Below, piece by piece: positions 50,663 to 62,537 of a DNA stretch of 64,000 nucleotides. The notes beneath the pieces are model-generated. The model ran no database searches, was not told the DNA's origin, and saw only the letters and a program-made list of their open reading frames with translations. Origin of the DNA: Microcebus murinus (taxonomy: Eukaryota; Chordata; Mammalia; Primates; Cheirogaleidae). The translations under genes and the position numbers were made by a program. The stretch is taken from positions 37,306,501 through 37,370,500 of the forward strand of contig NC_134108.1 in assembly GCF_040939455.1 (NCBI RefSeq). The letters are read 5' to 3'. Each line of letters begins with the position of its first letter. The first letter of the stretch is position 1.

Positions 50663-52180
50663 CCAGTTCAGCAAAGTCTCAGGTTACAAAATCAATGTAC
50701 ACAAATCAGTAGCATTCCTATACACTAACAACAGTCAAACTGAGAATCAAATAAAAGACTCAATACCTTTGACAATAGCAATAAATAAAATAAAATACCT
50801 AGGAATATATTTAACCAAAGAGGAAAAAGACCTCTACAGGGAGAACTATGAAACACTGAAGAAGGAAATTGCAGATGATATCAACAAATGGGAAAATCTA
50901 ACAGGCTCATGAATCAGCAGAGTCAACATTGTTAAAATATCTATAGCACCCGAAGTGATTTACAGATTCAATGCAATTCCCATTAAAATATCATCATTTT
51001 CCACAGATACAGAAAAAATAATTCTACTCTTTGTATGAAACCAGAAAAGACCCTGAATAGCCAAAGCAACCTTAAACAAAAAGAACAAGTCGGGAGGCAT
51101 CACTTTAACAGATTTCATGCTGTACTACAAACCTATAGTAACCAAAACAACAGGGTACTGGCACAAGAACAGAGACAAAACCAATGGATCAGAACAGAGA
51201 ACCCAGATATAAACTCATGTTCACATTGCCATCTGATCTTTGACAAAGCAGACAAAAAACATACACTGGGGAAAAGGATCTTTGTTCAATAAATGGTGCT
51301 GGAAAAATTTGTTAGCCACATGTAGGAGACGGAAACAGGATGTGCACCCCTTATCTCTCACAAAGATCAACTCATGATGCATAACAGACTTAAATCTAAG
51401 GCACAAAACCATAAGAATTCTATAAGAAAATGTTGGAAAGACTCTTATAGACATTGGCCTAGGCAAAGAATTTATGAAGGAGACCCAAAAGGCAATCACA
51501 GCAGCATCAAAAGTATAATAAATAAATGAGACCTGCTTAAATTAAAAGGGTAGGCTTATACATTGTTGGTGGGACTGAAAACTAGTACAACCTTTGTGGG
51601 AAGCAATATGAAGATACTTCAAAGAACTAAAAGTAGAACTACCATTTGATCTAGCAATCCCACTACTAGGTATTTACCCAAAGGAAAAAAAAAAGACATT
51701 CTATAATAAATACATCTGTACTCGAATGTTTATTGCAATACAATTCACAATCACTAAGACGTAGAATCAACCCAAGTGCCCATCAATACATGAGTGGATT
51801 AATAAAATGTGGTATATGCCAATCGTGGAGTACTACTCAGTCATGAAAAATAATGCTGAGTTAATACCTTTTATAACAACCTGGATGGAACTGGAGACCA
51901 TCCTTCTAAGATAAGTATTGCAAAAAGGAAAAGACAAACACCACATGTACTCACCATTGAATTGGAACTAATTGATCAACACTCACATACACATATAATA
52001 GTAAAACTCAATGGAAATCAAGCTGGTGGAAAGAGGGGATGGATAAATTCATATGTAAAGGGTAGGATGCATACTATCTGGGTGATGGACACATTTATAA
52101 CTCTGACTCAAACTGTACAAAAACAACTCATGTAACCAAAATGTTTGTACCCCTGTTATGTTCTGAAAAAATAAGAAAGA
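50663..52180 (+). mobile_element. Older degraded L1 fragment
   Basis: ORF2-derived sequence on the + strand starts near 50663 (SGYKIN region, then [10 protein letters not shown], the [10 protein letters not shown] segment, and the [14 protein letters not shown] region). Near 51540 it jumps to the LLHCW/YTLLVGL-type region, so an internal deletion is present. It ends in an L1 3' UTR with GTACCCCTG and an A-rich tail by about 52180. Many stops break the frame. It belongs to an older subfamily than the 14.5-kb copy. Its start abuts an L2 segment, which suggests insertion into the L2. No clear target duplication was found. Confidence 0.85.
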
Positions 52181-52309
52181 AATGTCAGTTTGTTTAAGAG
52201 TCCTTCTTTGCTGTTCCTCACTGGGGGCTTTTAGGCACTTTTTCCATGCTACTGTTATATGCCAGCCTTCACCTTTCAAAGCATTTTGACCACAAATTTT
52301 AATTGTGAG

Positions 52310-52460
52310 GATATTGGTCTAACTTATGAGGGCAGGAGCTGTGTTTGTCTCATGAATAGGTCAGCCTTGCCACTGACTCTTATGATTCTGTGCTTCCTTA
52401 TCCATAAACAAAGAGATTTAGGCTCAATAGTCTCTGAGGTTCCGGACACTTTGAATTTGT
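52310..52460 (+). repeat. MIR3-type SINE relic
   Basis: TGTGCTTCCTTATCCATAAA, TAGGCTCAATAGTCTCTGAG and GGTTCCGGACACTTTGAATT follow the same order as the 35-kb copy but are more decayed. Confidence 0.4.
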
Positions 52461-52969
52461 GTGCTTATAGTAAATTAAAAATCATTCTAACATCTAACAA
52501 TATACCCAACATACTCAATAAATATTGAAATAAAGAATTAATTTGTGGATGAAGTATTCATTTCTTCTATTTGGTTAATCTATGTGATTCTATAGGCAAA
52601 TTTTGCATTTGACATTTCTGTGTTTATATATATAATGATTCAGCTGTAATTGGGCCACTGGAATGTCAAATTTATTTTGTCAGTAACAATGAACAATTTA
52701 ATAATAAAACAAAAACTATCTGTAATATGCAATCTGAAAATACCCACACTGAAACAAAAATTATAATAATACAGATTAAAGTAGTATGGATCAATGTAGA
52801 CTAATCAGAAAATGAAAAAAAAGAGGAAAAAAATCTGTCATAATCCAATTACCAAGAAAAAATAGTAATGTAGTTTTAATTTTCCTCTAGTTTTTTCTTC
52901 CATGTAGTTTGTTTTTTGTATATTGCTTTATTTTTTTTTTGCAATTGCAAATTTTGTTAATTCCACATA

Positions 52970-54227
52970 TTAGGACATTAAATATGAAATGTCTGACTTT
53001 GAATCAAAAGTTTAGTTTATTATATCTCAAACAAGATACAGTACAATTAATCAAAGTATGTGCCTAAACTATGGACACAGTTTTGCCATCTTAATGGTAA
53101 CTTGCTTATGCTGGCAACAAAGAAGCCTGGAGAGCAAGTGGCAATGAAATCATGAAAGGTATTTTCCACAGCTTGTTGAGAATTGAATATATTTCCTTGG
53201 AAGAAGTGGTCCAAAGCCTGGAAAAAATGGTAGTTTGTTGGTGCAAGGTCTAGTGAATACTCTGGATGATAGACAGTCTCCAAATCCAGTTTCTGTAGTT
53301 TGAGCAGTGTTGTTTTTGTGACATGTAGTCTTGCAAGAGGATTGGCCTGTCTTTATTGACCAATCTTGGCTGCCCAATTGCAAGCATCCTCATAATTTTG
53401 TACAGTTGGTTGCAGTAGGAATCTAGTGTAATCAGTTGACCATGTTTCATGAAGCTGTAGTGGATCATATAAGCACTGGACCACCAAACACACACCATTA
53501 GCTTTTTTGGTGAATATTCGGTTTTAGATTGTGTTTCAGCACTTCATGAACTTTATCCAACCATTGTGCTGAATGCTTGTGATTGTCAAAAAGAATCCAT
53601 TTTTCATCAAACATAATACAGTGTAGAAATGGTTCACCTTTATGCTATGACAGCAGAGAAAGGCAAGCTTCAAGAGGATTTCTCTTCCGATGCTCATTTA
53701 ATTTATGTGGTACCCATCTAGCCAGCATCTTTACCTTGACCATTTGTTTCAAATGGTCCAATATTGTTGGAATAATAATGTCAAACCTTGCTGCTAATTC
53801 ACGTGTAGATTGAGATGGATTTACTTCCAATATAGCTTTCAGCTTATCATTATCCACCTTGGGCTCAGGTCCTTGTGGCTCGTTTTCATGATTAAAATCA
53901 CCAGAATGGAACTTCTCAAATCATTGATGTACTGTGTGTCCATTAGCCACATCCTTCCCAAACACTTCATTGATATTTTGAGCTGTGTGCGCTGCATTGG
54001 TTCCATGATAGCACTCATATTAAAAAATAACACAAATTTTTGACTTATCCATGGTTTCACAAAAATTGCTCTAAAAAATATTTGAAAGACAATCAAGCCA
54101 AAATATGCATTTTAAAGAATGAGAATGTACTTTTACAATAAAAAAATTGTCAAAGTGAAATGTCAGAGATATCAACTGTCAAATTTAGCAATTAAGGAAA
54201 TCAGACATTCCATACTTTATAACCTAA
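52970..54227 (-). mobile_element. Complete, decayed mariner (Tc1/mariner) transposon
   Basis: A 1,258-bp element with 27-bp terminal inverted repeats at 52970-52996 and 54201-54227, matching at 22 of 27 positions. Both begin TTAGG and end ATGTCTGA on the element side. It is flanked on both sides by the TA dinucleotide (52968-52969 and 54228-54229), the expected mariner target duplication. Length, TA duplication and transposase relic all fit a full-length mariner. The inverted repeat (TATGRAATGTC core) looks closer to the mauritiana-group (Mos1-like) repeat than to the Hsmar1 repeat of anthropoid primates. That comparison is from memory. It lies in TRDN intron 5, opposite to the gene. Confidence 0.93.
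53047..54052 (-). pseudogene. Mariner transposase pseudogene
   Basis: Read on the minus strand from an ATG at 54052 to a stop at 53047, this is about 1,006 nt, close to the ~345-codon mariner transposase. The frame is broken by several stops and indels. Recognisable blocks in order: VDNDKLKAILEVNPSQSTRE and ELAARFD (helix-turn-helix region), then WVPHKLNE, then FDEKWILFDN with the first catalytic Asp, then ILLQD with the second, then HPEYSLDLAPTNYHFF, and the C-terminal GTYFD. About 10 nt are missing just after the second catalytic Asp, shifting the frame. The third catalytic position (the Asp of PSDYH in active mariners) is Asn here (PTNYH), as in the SETMAR/Hsmar1-derived protein. It cannot make a working enzyme. 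Confidence 0.93.
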
Positions 54228-54984
54228 TATTTAGGCTTCTATGTATCTATTAAGCATGCCAATTTACTCGTAGAACAGAACAAACCAGAAAAGACAAGAA
54301 CCTGATGGCAAACATGTAACTAGAAAACAAACTTTTTTTCCAAGAAGGCTCTTAGACAAAAGGAGGGCCTGCTAGGCAGTCAGAACAGTAGGTGTCTGCT
54401 ACATCCACCTGGATTGTCAGGTGTTCAGGTGAAGAACTGACCTCAAAAATGGGGAAGAAGTTCACATGGCAGAAATGTATGCTGACAGATGGCATGTGGT
54501 CTGCTTCAGAGTGGGTTAGCTGACGGAAATATGGTGTATTCTGGCAGGCAGATAGTGTAAATGGAAAAAGTGACCACAACCATTAGGTGATAATAGACAT
54601 TAATTTATTCACAGCACTTACTTTATGCCAAACACCACACTAGGCACTAAAAACTCAAGAATGAATAAGATCTAGTCCATTCATAGACCCCAAAATGTAA
54701 ATACACAGTTATACCACCGCGTGGTTAAGAACTCCACAGAGATGTCCTGAAGGAGAGCTGCAGTTTGAGGTCTGGCTGCCTCTGCAGCTGATTAGGTCTG
54801 ATTGCAGTTTTCTGGTAGGGCCTTAGAGAAATGAATGGCTTGGGGCTCAGATGTGGACTTTGGAACTTAAAATGGAAGACATAAGAGCTAAGTCAGAGAT
54901 CAGTCCTTAAGGAATCAGGTGGAAATTTGATAAAAGGGGCACAACAGAAATCTAATTATTAGAATTAGTATTAATATTAATATT

Positions 54985-55465
54985 AATTTTCTAGGGCTGC
55001 CATAACTAAGTAACAAAACTGGGTGGCTTAAAATAACCCAAGTTTATTGTTTCATAGTTATAGAGGCTAGAAGTCCAAAGTCAAGGTTTCCACAGTATTA
55101 GTTCCTTCTGAGGGCTGTGAGGGAGAATCTGTTCCATGGCTCTCTCCTAGCTTCTGGTGGTTTGATGGCGAACTTGGTCTCATAGATAAATCCATCCAGT
55201 TTCTGCCTTCATCTTCAAACGGTGTTCTCCCTGTGCCTGTGTCTTTTCATACAGTGTTCCCTCTGCTCATGTCTATCTCTGTGTCCAAATTTACCTTTTC
55301 TCTAAGGGGCATCAGGCATATTAGATTAGAGACCAGCCTGATAACTTTATTTCAACCTGATTGTCTCTGTAAAAACCCTATTTCCAAATAAGGTCTCATT
55401 CTGAGCTACTGGGGGTTATGACTTCAATGTATCTTCTTAGGGGAACACAACTCAATCCATAACAG
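54985..55465 (-). repeat. MaLR-type (MLT1-like) LTR
   Basis: Reverse-strand LTR similarity: TTTTCTAGGGCTGCCATAAC, CTGGGTGGCTTAAAATAAC, GAGGCTAGAAGTCCAAAG, GAGGGCTGTGAGGGAGAATC, and the terminal TTTCCAAATAAGGTCTCATT. No internal retroviral-like genes are present, so it is a solo LTR. Confidence 0.75.
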
Positions 55466-56570
55466 TATCACATGCACCAAGTCTAAGGAATGTTTTCTTA
55501 TAGGGTGATTTAGAACAGTAACACTGACTGGTTTAGGACTTCTTAAGTTTCTGGGCAACAACTGCAGTATTGAAATCATAGAATGACAGAAGATTTAGCT
55601 GATGGTAAGGCTCAAAAGTCAAAGAGAATAGGACATAAAAATATACTAAATATCCTAGAGCCTTTTATAAAAATTAATGTATAAACTGCATTGTATAAAC
55701 TTTTATTTTTCTCTTCTCTTACTACAATTAATTGACTCCTTAAAGTATAAAATATATTTTCTTTTCCTTTCTGGCAGGTGTAAAATATCAACCTAGAAAA
55801 TGAGAACAGAACGCTGTACACAAAGCTACGCATCACCGCCTCCATAGTGATTGTTCACTTATGAGGAAGTGATTGCAATTCTTACTTGTCTACATAGCCC
55901 CAGGTGAAGGGGAAATTGTCCATACAATTAAATTAAATTTAAGAATAAAACTAACATTTTAGAATGAGAAAATCTCTTTTGTGATTTGATGCATATGTAT
56001 CAGATGAGATTTGTAACTTTGGATAATTTTCCAAATCTTCACTTTCATAGATATTTAAAAGTTATTTTATTATAAAGAAGAAGCATACACACTATTGAAG
56101 GGTAGATCGTAGATAACATGTTTGGAGAATCCAATCAGCCCACTTTGGCTCATAAGAACAAGTTTATAGTCTGCACAGGACCTGGGACAGATAAGGCTGT
56201 GGAGTTTTTTTTATTAAAGAATGCTTTTCTATGGGAGTTTATATTGTCTCTTAAAAAGCATGTAGACCATTTTGCCTTAGCACAGAATTGAAATTCTACA
56301 AATTTGTTACAAAAAGAATGAAACATACACATGGAGACATGCACATTAACCAAGAGTACATCTGGAGTTTTTGTTTAGTAGCGGCTGAAACAAGATTTGT
56401 TTTTTAAGAGTTTAAGATGAATGGATGTGTATGATGTTCTTTCATAAAGAAAAATGGTGAATGAAAACATTAATGTATATGAATTCTATGAAGCTGTTTG
56501 AAATGTTGACCTATTTAAAATTTATATATTACTTTAGTACTAATACCTATGGTTTAAAAAGCGCTAGAGA

Positions 56571-56607
56571 GCTATAGAGAGCAACAAAGCAAAAAAAAAA
56601 AAAAAAA
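56571..56607 (+). mobile_element. Tiny A-tailed retroposed fragment
   Basis: Twenty bases (GCTATAGAGAGCAACAAAGC) plus a 17-base A-run are flanked by near-identical sequence: AAAAAGCGCTAGAGA at 56556-56570 and AAAAAGCACTAGAAA at 56603-56617 (13 of 15). The end GCAACAAAGC resembles an Alu 3' end. It looks like an extremely 5'-truncated SINE insertion. Confidence 0.5.
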
Positions 56608-57439
56608 GCACTAGAAATGCGAAAAGCAGAGAAATTAATTAAAAGAGAAATGAGAAAAATCTATTACATGTAACCATACTCCCCATAGTCTTTTTATAAT
56701 GAAAAGATATTGTGCTTACTTGCTTATATATCTGATTTCTTTTGGTTTAGGTACTTAAGGTTTGTCCTATGTAGTAGTCTGATGTCAAGTGTGAATTCTA
56801 GAGTTTTGGCTAATTCCATTTATTTGCTAACCATCAATTTAAGAATGTAGTAGCCTACACAAATCAGTATTTTAAAAATTTTGGCACTGAAACTTTTGAT
56901 TTTTAAACTAAGAGCAGAGAGATCAAGAAAAGAACTCTGACAACATGGCCTCTACTGTTTGGCACCAGGGAGTGTTTTGCCCCATAAAGAACAGCAGGGT
57001 CAGGCACACTGTGAACTCTAATACACTACAGTCTGCCTGGCGGTTTCCAGGGTCAAAAGCAAAAGCAGACAGCACAGCTTGCGGAGTGCTGGAGAAGGGC
57101 CATATGGGAGGGTGAGAGATTCGCTTGAGTTGAGTTGAGCTGAATGTTCTGGTCAGGGAAAGGTCAGAGTCTGGGCAAATGCAAGAACAGAAAGGCCATG
57201 CCAACCCCACTGCCAAACATCAGGGCCATTCTAACTGGTAGATTCCATTTGTTTTTAATTATCAGCATACCAAAGGGACTTTTGTTTCTTGTAAATAAGG
57301 ATGACAAACACATTAAGCTCTAGCAGGTGCAAAAAGCTTATTTTATCCTAAGCTAAAACAGTCCTGGCTGAGATATAACTCTACCAAACATGGCTGGTGA
57401 CAAGGAGGTACGCTTCTTCTTCTATATGAAAACTCCTGC

Positions 57440-58190
57440 TTATGGGTTCTAAGCAAAGAGATGAATAAGCAAAAGCAATGGTTATGGCAAATCATTTTTC
57501 TTTTAGAATGATTGCCAAAGCAGTTACTGATTGTTGCATAGTTGTGTGGAAAGACATTTCAAAACTTGGTATTTTAGCACAGTCTTGCCAAAGTTTGAAG
57601 TTTCCATCCAAGAAGGCTTGGTGGCTGTCTGCCATTTTGAACAGCTCCCTCGAGCACATGGGTCCAGCTGCTTCACTAAGCAAAGTTGTGAAGCCATTTC
57701 TGAGAGGGCTAATGAAATTCCAGCATTCAGTGCTGTGTCTGTAAATCACAACTTTGACTGGGAGGAACCAGATTCTTCCCCAGGGTAACAGAAATGAGGC
57801 ATTAATATGCTAATTTGAGTCTGAATTCAGCCCCTTTGCTCTTTTGATTTTGCATCAATTCTCCCATTTATGCCTGTGCACATGTCAATCTGAAAATCCT
57901 TTAGTGGAATGGACAACCAGCTGTCCGAGGTGGGTGAGTCCCATTCTTTACAGAGGCAGAGACAAAGATTAGGTGTTCCCCGGGGGTCTTTCCAATCAGA
58001 GCTCTGAAAGCACAGCTTATCTCACACAAACTTGGTTCCCCCTAGAGAAACTTTAAAAGAGCCTTTGTTTTTGCCAAGATTTTCTTTTGGTTTTTAGCTT
58101 AATTAATAGTGATCTAAAGGAACCAAAATAAACCATTTGCAGTCAGTGCGAATGGTGATTTTCTTGCTGTATTTTGTGAGGTATTTATAT
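57440..58190. promoter_or_regulatory. Candidate conserved regulatory block (unproven)
   Basis: Less AT-rich than the rest of intron 5, with no recognisable transposon sequence and low stop density in several frames on both strands. It contains two CAGCTG E-boxes (57665-57670 and 57918-57923) and an octamer-like ATGCTAAT (57808-57815). CAGCTG sites are preferred by muscle bHLH factors, which would suit a triadin enhancer, but such sites are common by chance. The overlapping open frames of about 85-88 codons do not resemble a protein. This is inference only; conservation would decide. Confidence 0.25.
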
Positions 58191-58642
58191 CGAACTTAGT
58201 AGCTCAGAAACACCTAAAAGAACCATTAAATGTGGAAAGAAAAAATAATATGTTCTTAGGAATTTTTTTACTGCTGTTTCTAAGTTTTAATTATTTAAGG
58301 ATTTTTAATAAATTATAAAAAACTTTCAAATGATAGGAAGCAAGTAGTGCCTATTATATCTATACCATATCATTCATAAACAAAATTTAACTAGAAGATG
58401 AAACTAGCTCTTCTGATAGCATTTTAGAATTTTACTCATACAAAGGTATTTTGAAGAATCTACTATGTGACAAACACCACATGATGAGCCAGTGATGCAA
58501 AAATAAAATCCTATGGCATAGCTTCTAAAGATTTCATACACTGTAGAATCAAACATGTGAACAATTGTTGTGTTATTATTTAATTGCTAAAATACAGTTA
58601 TGTATACAGGCAATTAGTATTTAGAATAAGTAGAGATCCACC

Positions 58643-58680
58643 AAAAAAAACAAAACAAAACAAAACAAAAATAAAAACAA
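58643..58680 (+). repeat. AAAAC pentanucleotide repeat
   Basis: AAAAC units repeated about five times with A-rich ends. Confidence 0.85.
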
Positions 58681-59214
58681 CTTTAAAGAAGAGGAGGCAC
58701 TAGAACCACAATGAAAGAATACATGGAACAGGGAATGGAAAATAGGAAATGTGAGTGTGGGAATTCTAGGTAGAAGGCACAAACAGGCAGAGATACAAAG
58801 GCATTGTAAGGGAACATGGTATGCTTGTGGACCTACAAGTATTTTGTTAAAATGGGAGTGTAAAGTTCAAGGAGAAATTCCTGGTAGATGAGATTGGGTT
58901 GGCAAGCAAATGTCAGATTCCTAGAGCAATTAAATATTTTTATATTTGACATAGTATCTACTATGTCATAGATACTTTGCTAAGCACTGAGGAGGCTGCT
59001 AATATTTAAAACAGGTGAATGATATGACCAGATTATCATGTTGGAAAGGTTACTGTGAGAGAGAAAAATCTAAATCTAAAGGTTCAAATGGTTACTCAGA
59101 ATGTTATTATAATAGGTATAATAATATTCCCAAGATGGACATTCTGCTCCAACTTTCTAAAATAATTTCTTTGTTTTTTGTTCTTCCCTTTCTCTTCCTA
59201 GGTTAATTTCTTCT

Positions 59215-59480
59215 AATTTTTCATTCTTAAATGTCACTTCTGCCAAGGGGCCTTCCCCAAACGTGCAGACTACATTAGGTCCCATTTTATATATCGATGT
59301 GTCATCTCCCATATTTTCTTCATAGCAATTATAATGACAGGTACTTATCTTTGTAATTATTTGTTTAGCATCCATCACGCATTAACTTGTTGACATCGTG
59401 ATGACAGGGATGGAATCTGTCCTGCCTAGCAGAGTCTTTAGCTCATAGAAAGTGTTTTCTCTATATTCTTGTATAAATAA
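59215..59480 (+). repeat. L2 LINE 3' end
   Basis: TTAAATGTCACTTCTGCCAA, GGGGCCTTCCCCAAACG, TTTTCTTCATAGCAATTATA and the closing TAGCTCATAGAAAGTG are diagnostic of L2 3' ends. Confidence 0.7.
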
Positions 59481-59850
59481 ATGATAGGGGTGTAATATTG
59501 GATAAAAAAAGATGGGTAAGAGGAATATTACAAAGGTATTACTGAAAGAGCTTAGACTCCTTTGGCATAATAACCTTTTTAATTTTATAATTCATTAAAT
59601 TAAAGTTTGGAAAATCTGAGGGATAGTCTTATCTTTGAAATCTTGGCTTTGGTACTAGATTATACTTGGATATGAAATAAAAAATAAATCTATAAATATC
59701 TTGAAGTCTGAAACTTTATGTAAAATCTCATGGCAGTTAATGGAAGATTTTTAAAAGTAACATAAATTTTCAACATCAAAAACTGCCATGTGATTGTCTG
59801 GTTATTTATTCCTTGTATTTAAATGAAAAGTATTATCTTTTTTGTTCCAG

Positions 59851-59934
59851 TTACACACAGAGAAAAAGAAAAAGATAAAGAAAAAGTAAAAGAAAAAGAC
59901 AAAGAAAAAGTAAAAGAAAAAACTGAAAAGAAAG
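59851..59934 (+). CDS. TRDN: Triadin exon 6: KEKE repeat with internal tandem duplication
   Basis: An 84-nt exon (two bases, 27 codons, one base) with acceptor AG at 59849-59850 and donor GTATGG at 59935. The peptide is (V)THREKEKDKEKVKEK followed by DKEKVKEKTEKK. It is the KEKE-type luminal repeat, in the region where triadin contacts calsequestrin and other luminal junctional proteins. Two adjacent 24-base units (59874-59897 and 59898-59921) differ only by the synonymous change GAT to GAC and both encode DKEKVKEK. Recalled human and rabbit triadin have only about 22 residues here, so this allele appears six codons longer. The sense strand is almost pure purine, a sequence prone to slippage. 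The frame is maintained, so this is probably functional length variation. Confidence 0.96.
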
Positions 59935-60529
59935 GTATGGAGTAATTCTTATTAACACACTGGGTTCTTTTCCATACTTTACATTCATATTTTGACCATT
60001 CATTTTTTAAAAAATATGTTACAATTATTTCCTTAGGATGGAATCTGAAAGAGGACTTTCTGGATTGAGGGGAATAAAATACTTAAGACTTGAACTCTGT
60101 TACCACTTTACTTTCCAGAAATGTGTTAATTTTTCCTCTAGCATTTTTGAGCCTAACTTAGCAATGAGGATATTATTTCAAAAAACGCTTGCCAATATGA
60201 TAGGTAAGAAAGCAGATCTCATCATTTTAACCTGCATATTTTAATTACCTATTAGACTAGTTTTTTATTTTTTATTTGTAATTATTTATTTAGAATAGAT
60301 AATACAATGTCATTACTCAACACGTAAAGATATGTTATGAAAACCTTCCTCTCATCCTGCTCCCACCTTCTTGGTTCCATTCCATCTCACCCCACGTACT
60401 CATAGTAAACCAGTCCTGTGAGTTTTATATGCATCCTTGCAGAACTTTATTATCTCTTTAGTAGATAATACATACTATCATTTCTCCCTATTTATTACAC
60501 AAAATCATATATTTTATTTTGACTTTTAC

Positions 60530-60830
60530 AATTTAACAATATATCCTAGAAATCTTTTCATGTCAGTGAATAGATTTTGTCCTCGTTCTTTTAAAAAAGC
60601 TGCATAGTATTTAAATGGGAATATTTCCTTCCACTGTATTTTTTAACTGTTTCTTATTTGTAAATGAGAAGATTTAAATGTGACTTTTAGTGATGTACAT
60701 TATTTTCTTGTGTAACTGTTCACACTCATAGTCCATTTCTCCAAATGACATGTATGTGTGTCATTTGATACTTATATCCCTTGGTCTAACACTTGTTTCA
60801 CATATTTTTCTCAGTTTGTTTTGCATTTAA
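60530..60830 (-). repeat. Old L1 3' region relic
   Basis: TATCCTAGAAATCTTTTCAT, GTCAGTGAATAGATTTTGTC and AAAAGCTGCATAGTATTTAA match the reverse strand of old L1 3' regions. Confidence 0.55.
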
Positions 60831-62537
60831 TGTTACAATTTCTGTCTGTGTGAATGTACATGTGTGAGTCCATGTCTGAGTGTATGCATGTGTGTGCGTA
60901 ATTAGTACGCATTCTTGAATTTTTATGTGGCTAGATATGTTGATTTTTTTGTGGTCTTTCTGCTTTTGAACCTTCATTCAACAATTAATTCAGTAGCCAC
61001 TAATAGTTTCCCAAGTTTTAAAAAGTTATTTCATATTTTATGTTTAAGTTTAACACATCAAAAATTCATTTCAGTGTATGATGTGAGGCAATATCCTAAT
61101 TTAATTTTTGATGTTTAGAGTAGATCATGTCTAGGGTATATGAGCTATATTTCAGCTGATTTATGCATCCGCAGTTTCCATAGTCTGCTGAGTTTTCTTG
61201 TTTTATTTAACATTCCACTTTGGTAGAACATATTATGACATTTAGAAACCAGATTAGTTGAAACATGCTTCAGTGTAATTTATTGTATATTCACATTGAA
61301 AAATTTGAATTAAATAGTCGTTATTTTATTCATGTTAACTTAGTGAAAATTTCCTTGAATTTCAATACAGCCTTCTTCTTTCTCTGTTCTGGAACCTAGT
61401 GACCATTTTCTGTCTGCTCCTGAATTATACAAAATTATTAGCATCAGGTTCTGTGTACTCTGACTAAAGGAAATATTCTGCTATTTCTTGTGATTATTTT
61501 TCAACCTCCACATTAGATAAATGTGTTTTTTTGCTTAAAAATAATATTGAGAATGTTTTGCCCTTAAATTGTAAATGTTGTGGAAAATGTATCCAAATTG
61601 AAAGGCAGAAATAAAATGCTACATTATAAGTGCTCTTTTACTTATTGTATACCAATTAAAGGATTTTTTTAAGAGATAGGTTATTACAGTATAGTTAGAT
61701 GACCTTGTGTGAATTGTGCCCTGCTTAGTCTGCCATAGGACTCCCTCTGCTAACATTGTCTAAGGTGTTACCCACAACCCCACATGGTAAAGGAGGTGAC
61801 TGTGGGCAGGCTTGCGTGGTGGAGATTCGGAAACCCTGGAGGAGGAGGCACCTGCTCTCTCAGCAGCTCTGCATCTGTCAGGGTCACTTGGTCTTCAACT
61901 GCACATTATGCTCTAAGCTTTTTATAAGGCTTACATCATCTCTCTAAGATTCTGGGGAAACTTTTCATAGACTGTATCTAAAGAGAATAGTTTTTAAAAA
62001 ATATATGTATATCAAGCACATTTATCCTTTTATGATATAAGTAAAGCTGATGTATGTTACTGTTCTTACAATTTAGTTGGAGAAGTAGGAATATCTGGGA
62101 CTCCAATTTTTTACTCCAGTAATTTGGCACCTTACTGAAACCAACTGTTTAATTAACTCTTGCATTTTATCACTTAACTTTTTATAATTTATTTAATTCC
62201 CAGTGTTATTCTCCAGCATATAATATATAAGTGTTGAAAAATGTGTGGTGATTTGGGAAGCTACCAAATCACACAGTTTTAATGTATTTGAAATTTAAAA
62301 ATAAGCTGTACATGCTGTTGTACTTCTCAGATCTCCTTTACTATAACTATTGGGAGATACAAGAGTTTATCAGAGTATATAAATAAAAGTTAAAATAAAT
62401 TCATATTGATTTATTAATTTATTAAAAAACAATGAGGCAGTATAATGTTTCTGGTATCATGTGGATTACTGTTCAATGAAGAATCAGTACTTAATCAGTA
62501 ATCTTTTTTTGAGTGACTTTATACACTATTATTAGTT

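Larger units (their letters stand above)
43599..59850 (+). other. TRDN: TRDN intron 5 (16.3 kb)
   Basis: Intron between exon 5 and exon 6, ending in the strong tract ttatcttttttgttccag. Named content: a MIR, a SINE nested in an LTR, a MER5 relic, two L2 segments, a degraded L1, the mariner, a second LTR, a micro-insertion with an A-tail, a possible regulatory block (57440-58190) and simple repeats. I see no nameable element in 43600-46920, 47100-47960, 48930-49700, 54235-54980, 55500-56550, 56620-57430 and 58200-58600. The region 58690-59050 resembles a common old mammalian interspersed repeat that I cannot name with certainty. Confidence 0.85.

Noticed and set aside
53839..54096. 85-codon minus-strand frame at the start of the mariner
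   Set aside because: It is an out-of-frame shadow. The true transposase frame starts at 54052 and is interrupted by early stops.
57478..57788. Three overlapping frames on both strands as a possible small gene
   Set aside because: No consistent frame, no protein similarity that I recognise and no gene signals. Treated only as possible regulatory DNA.
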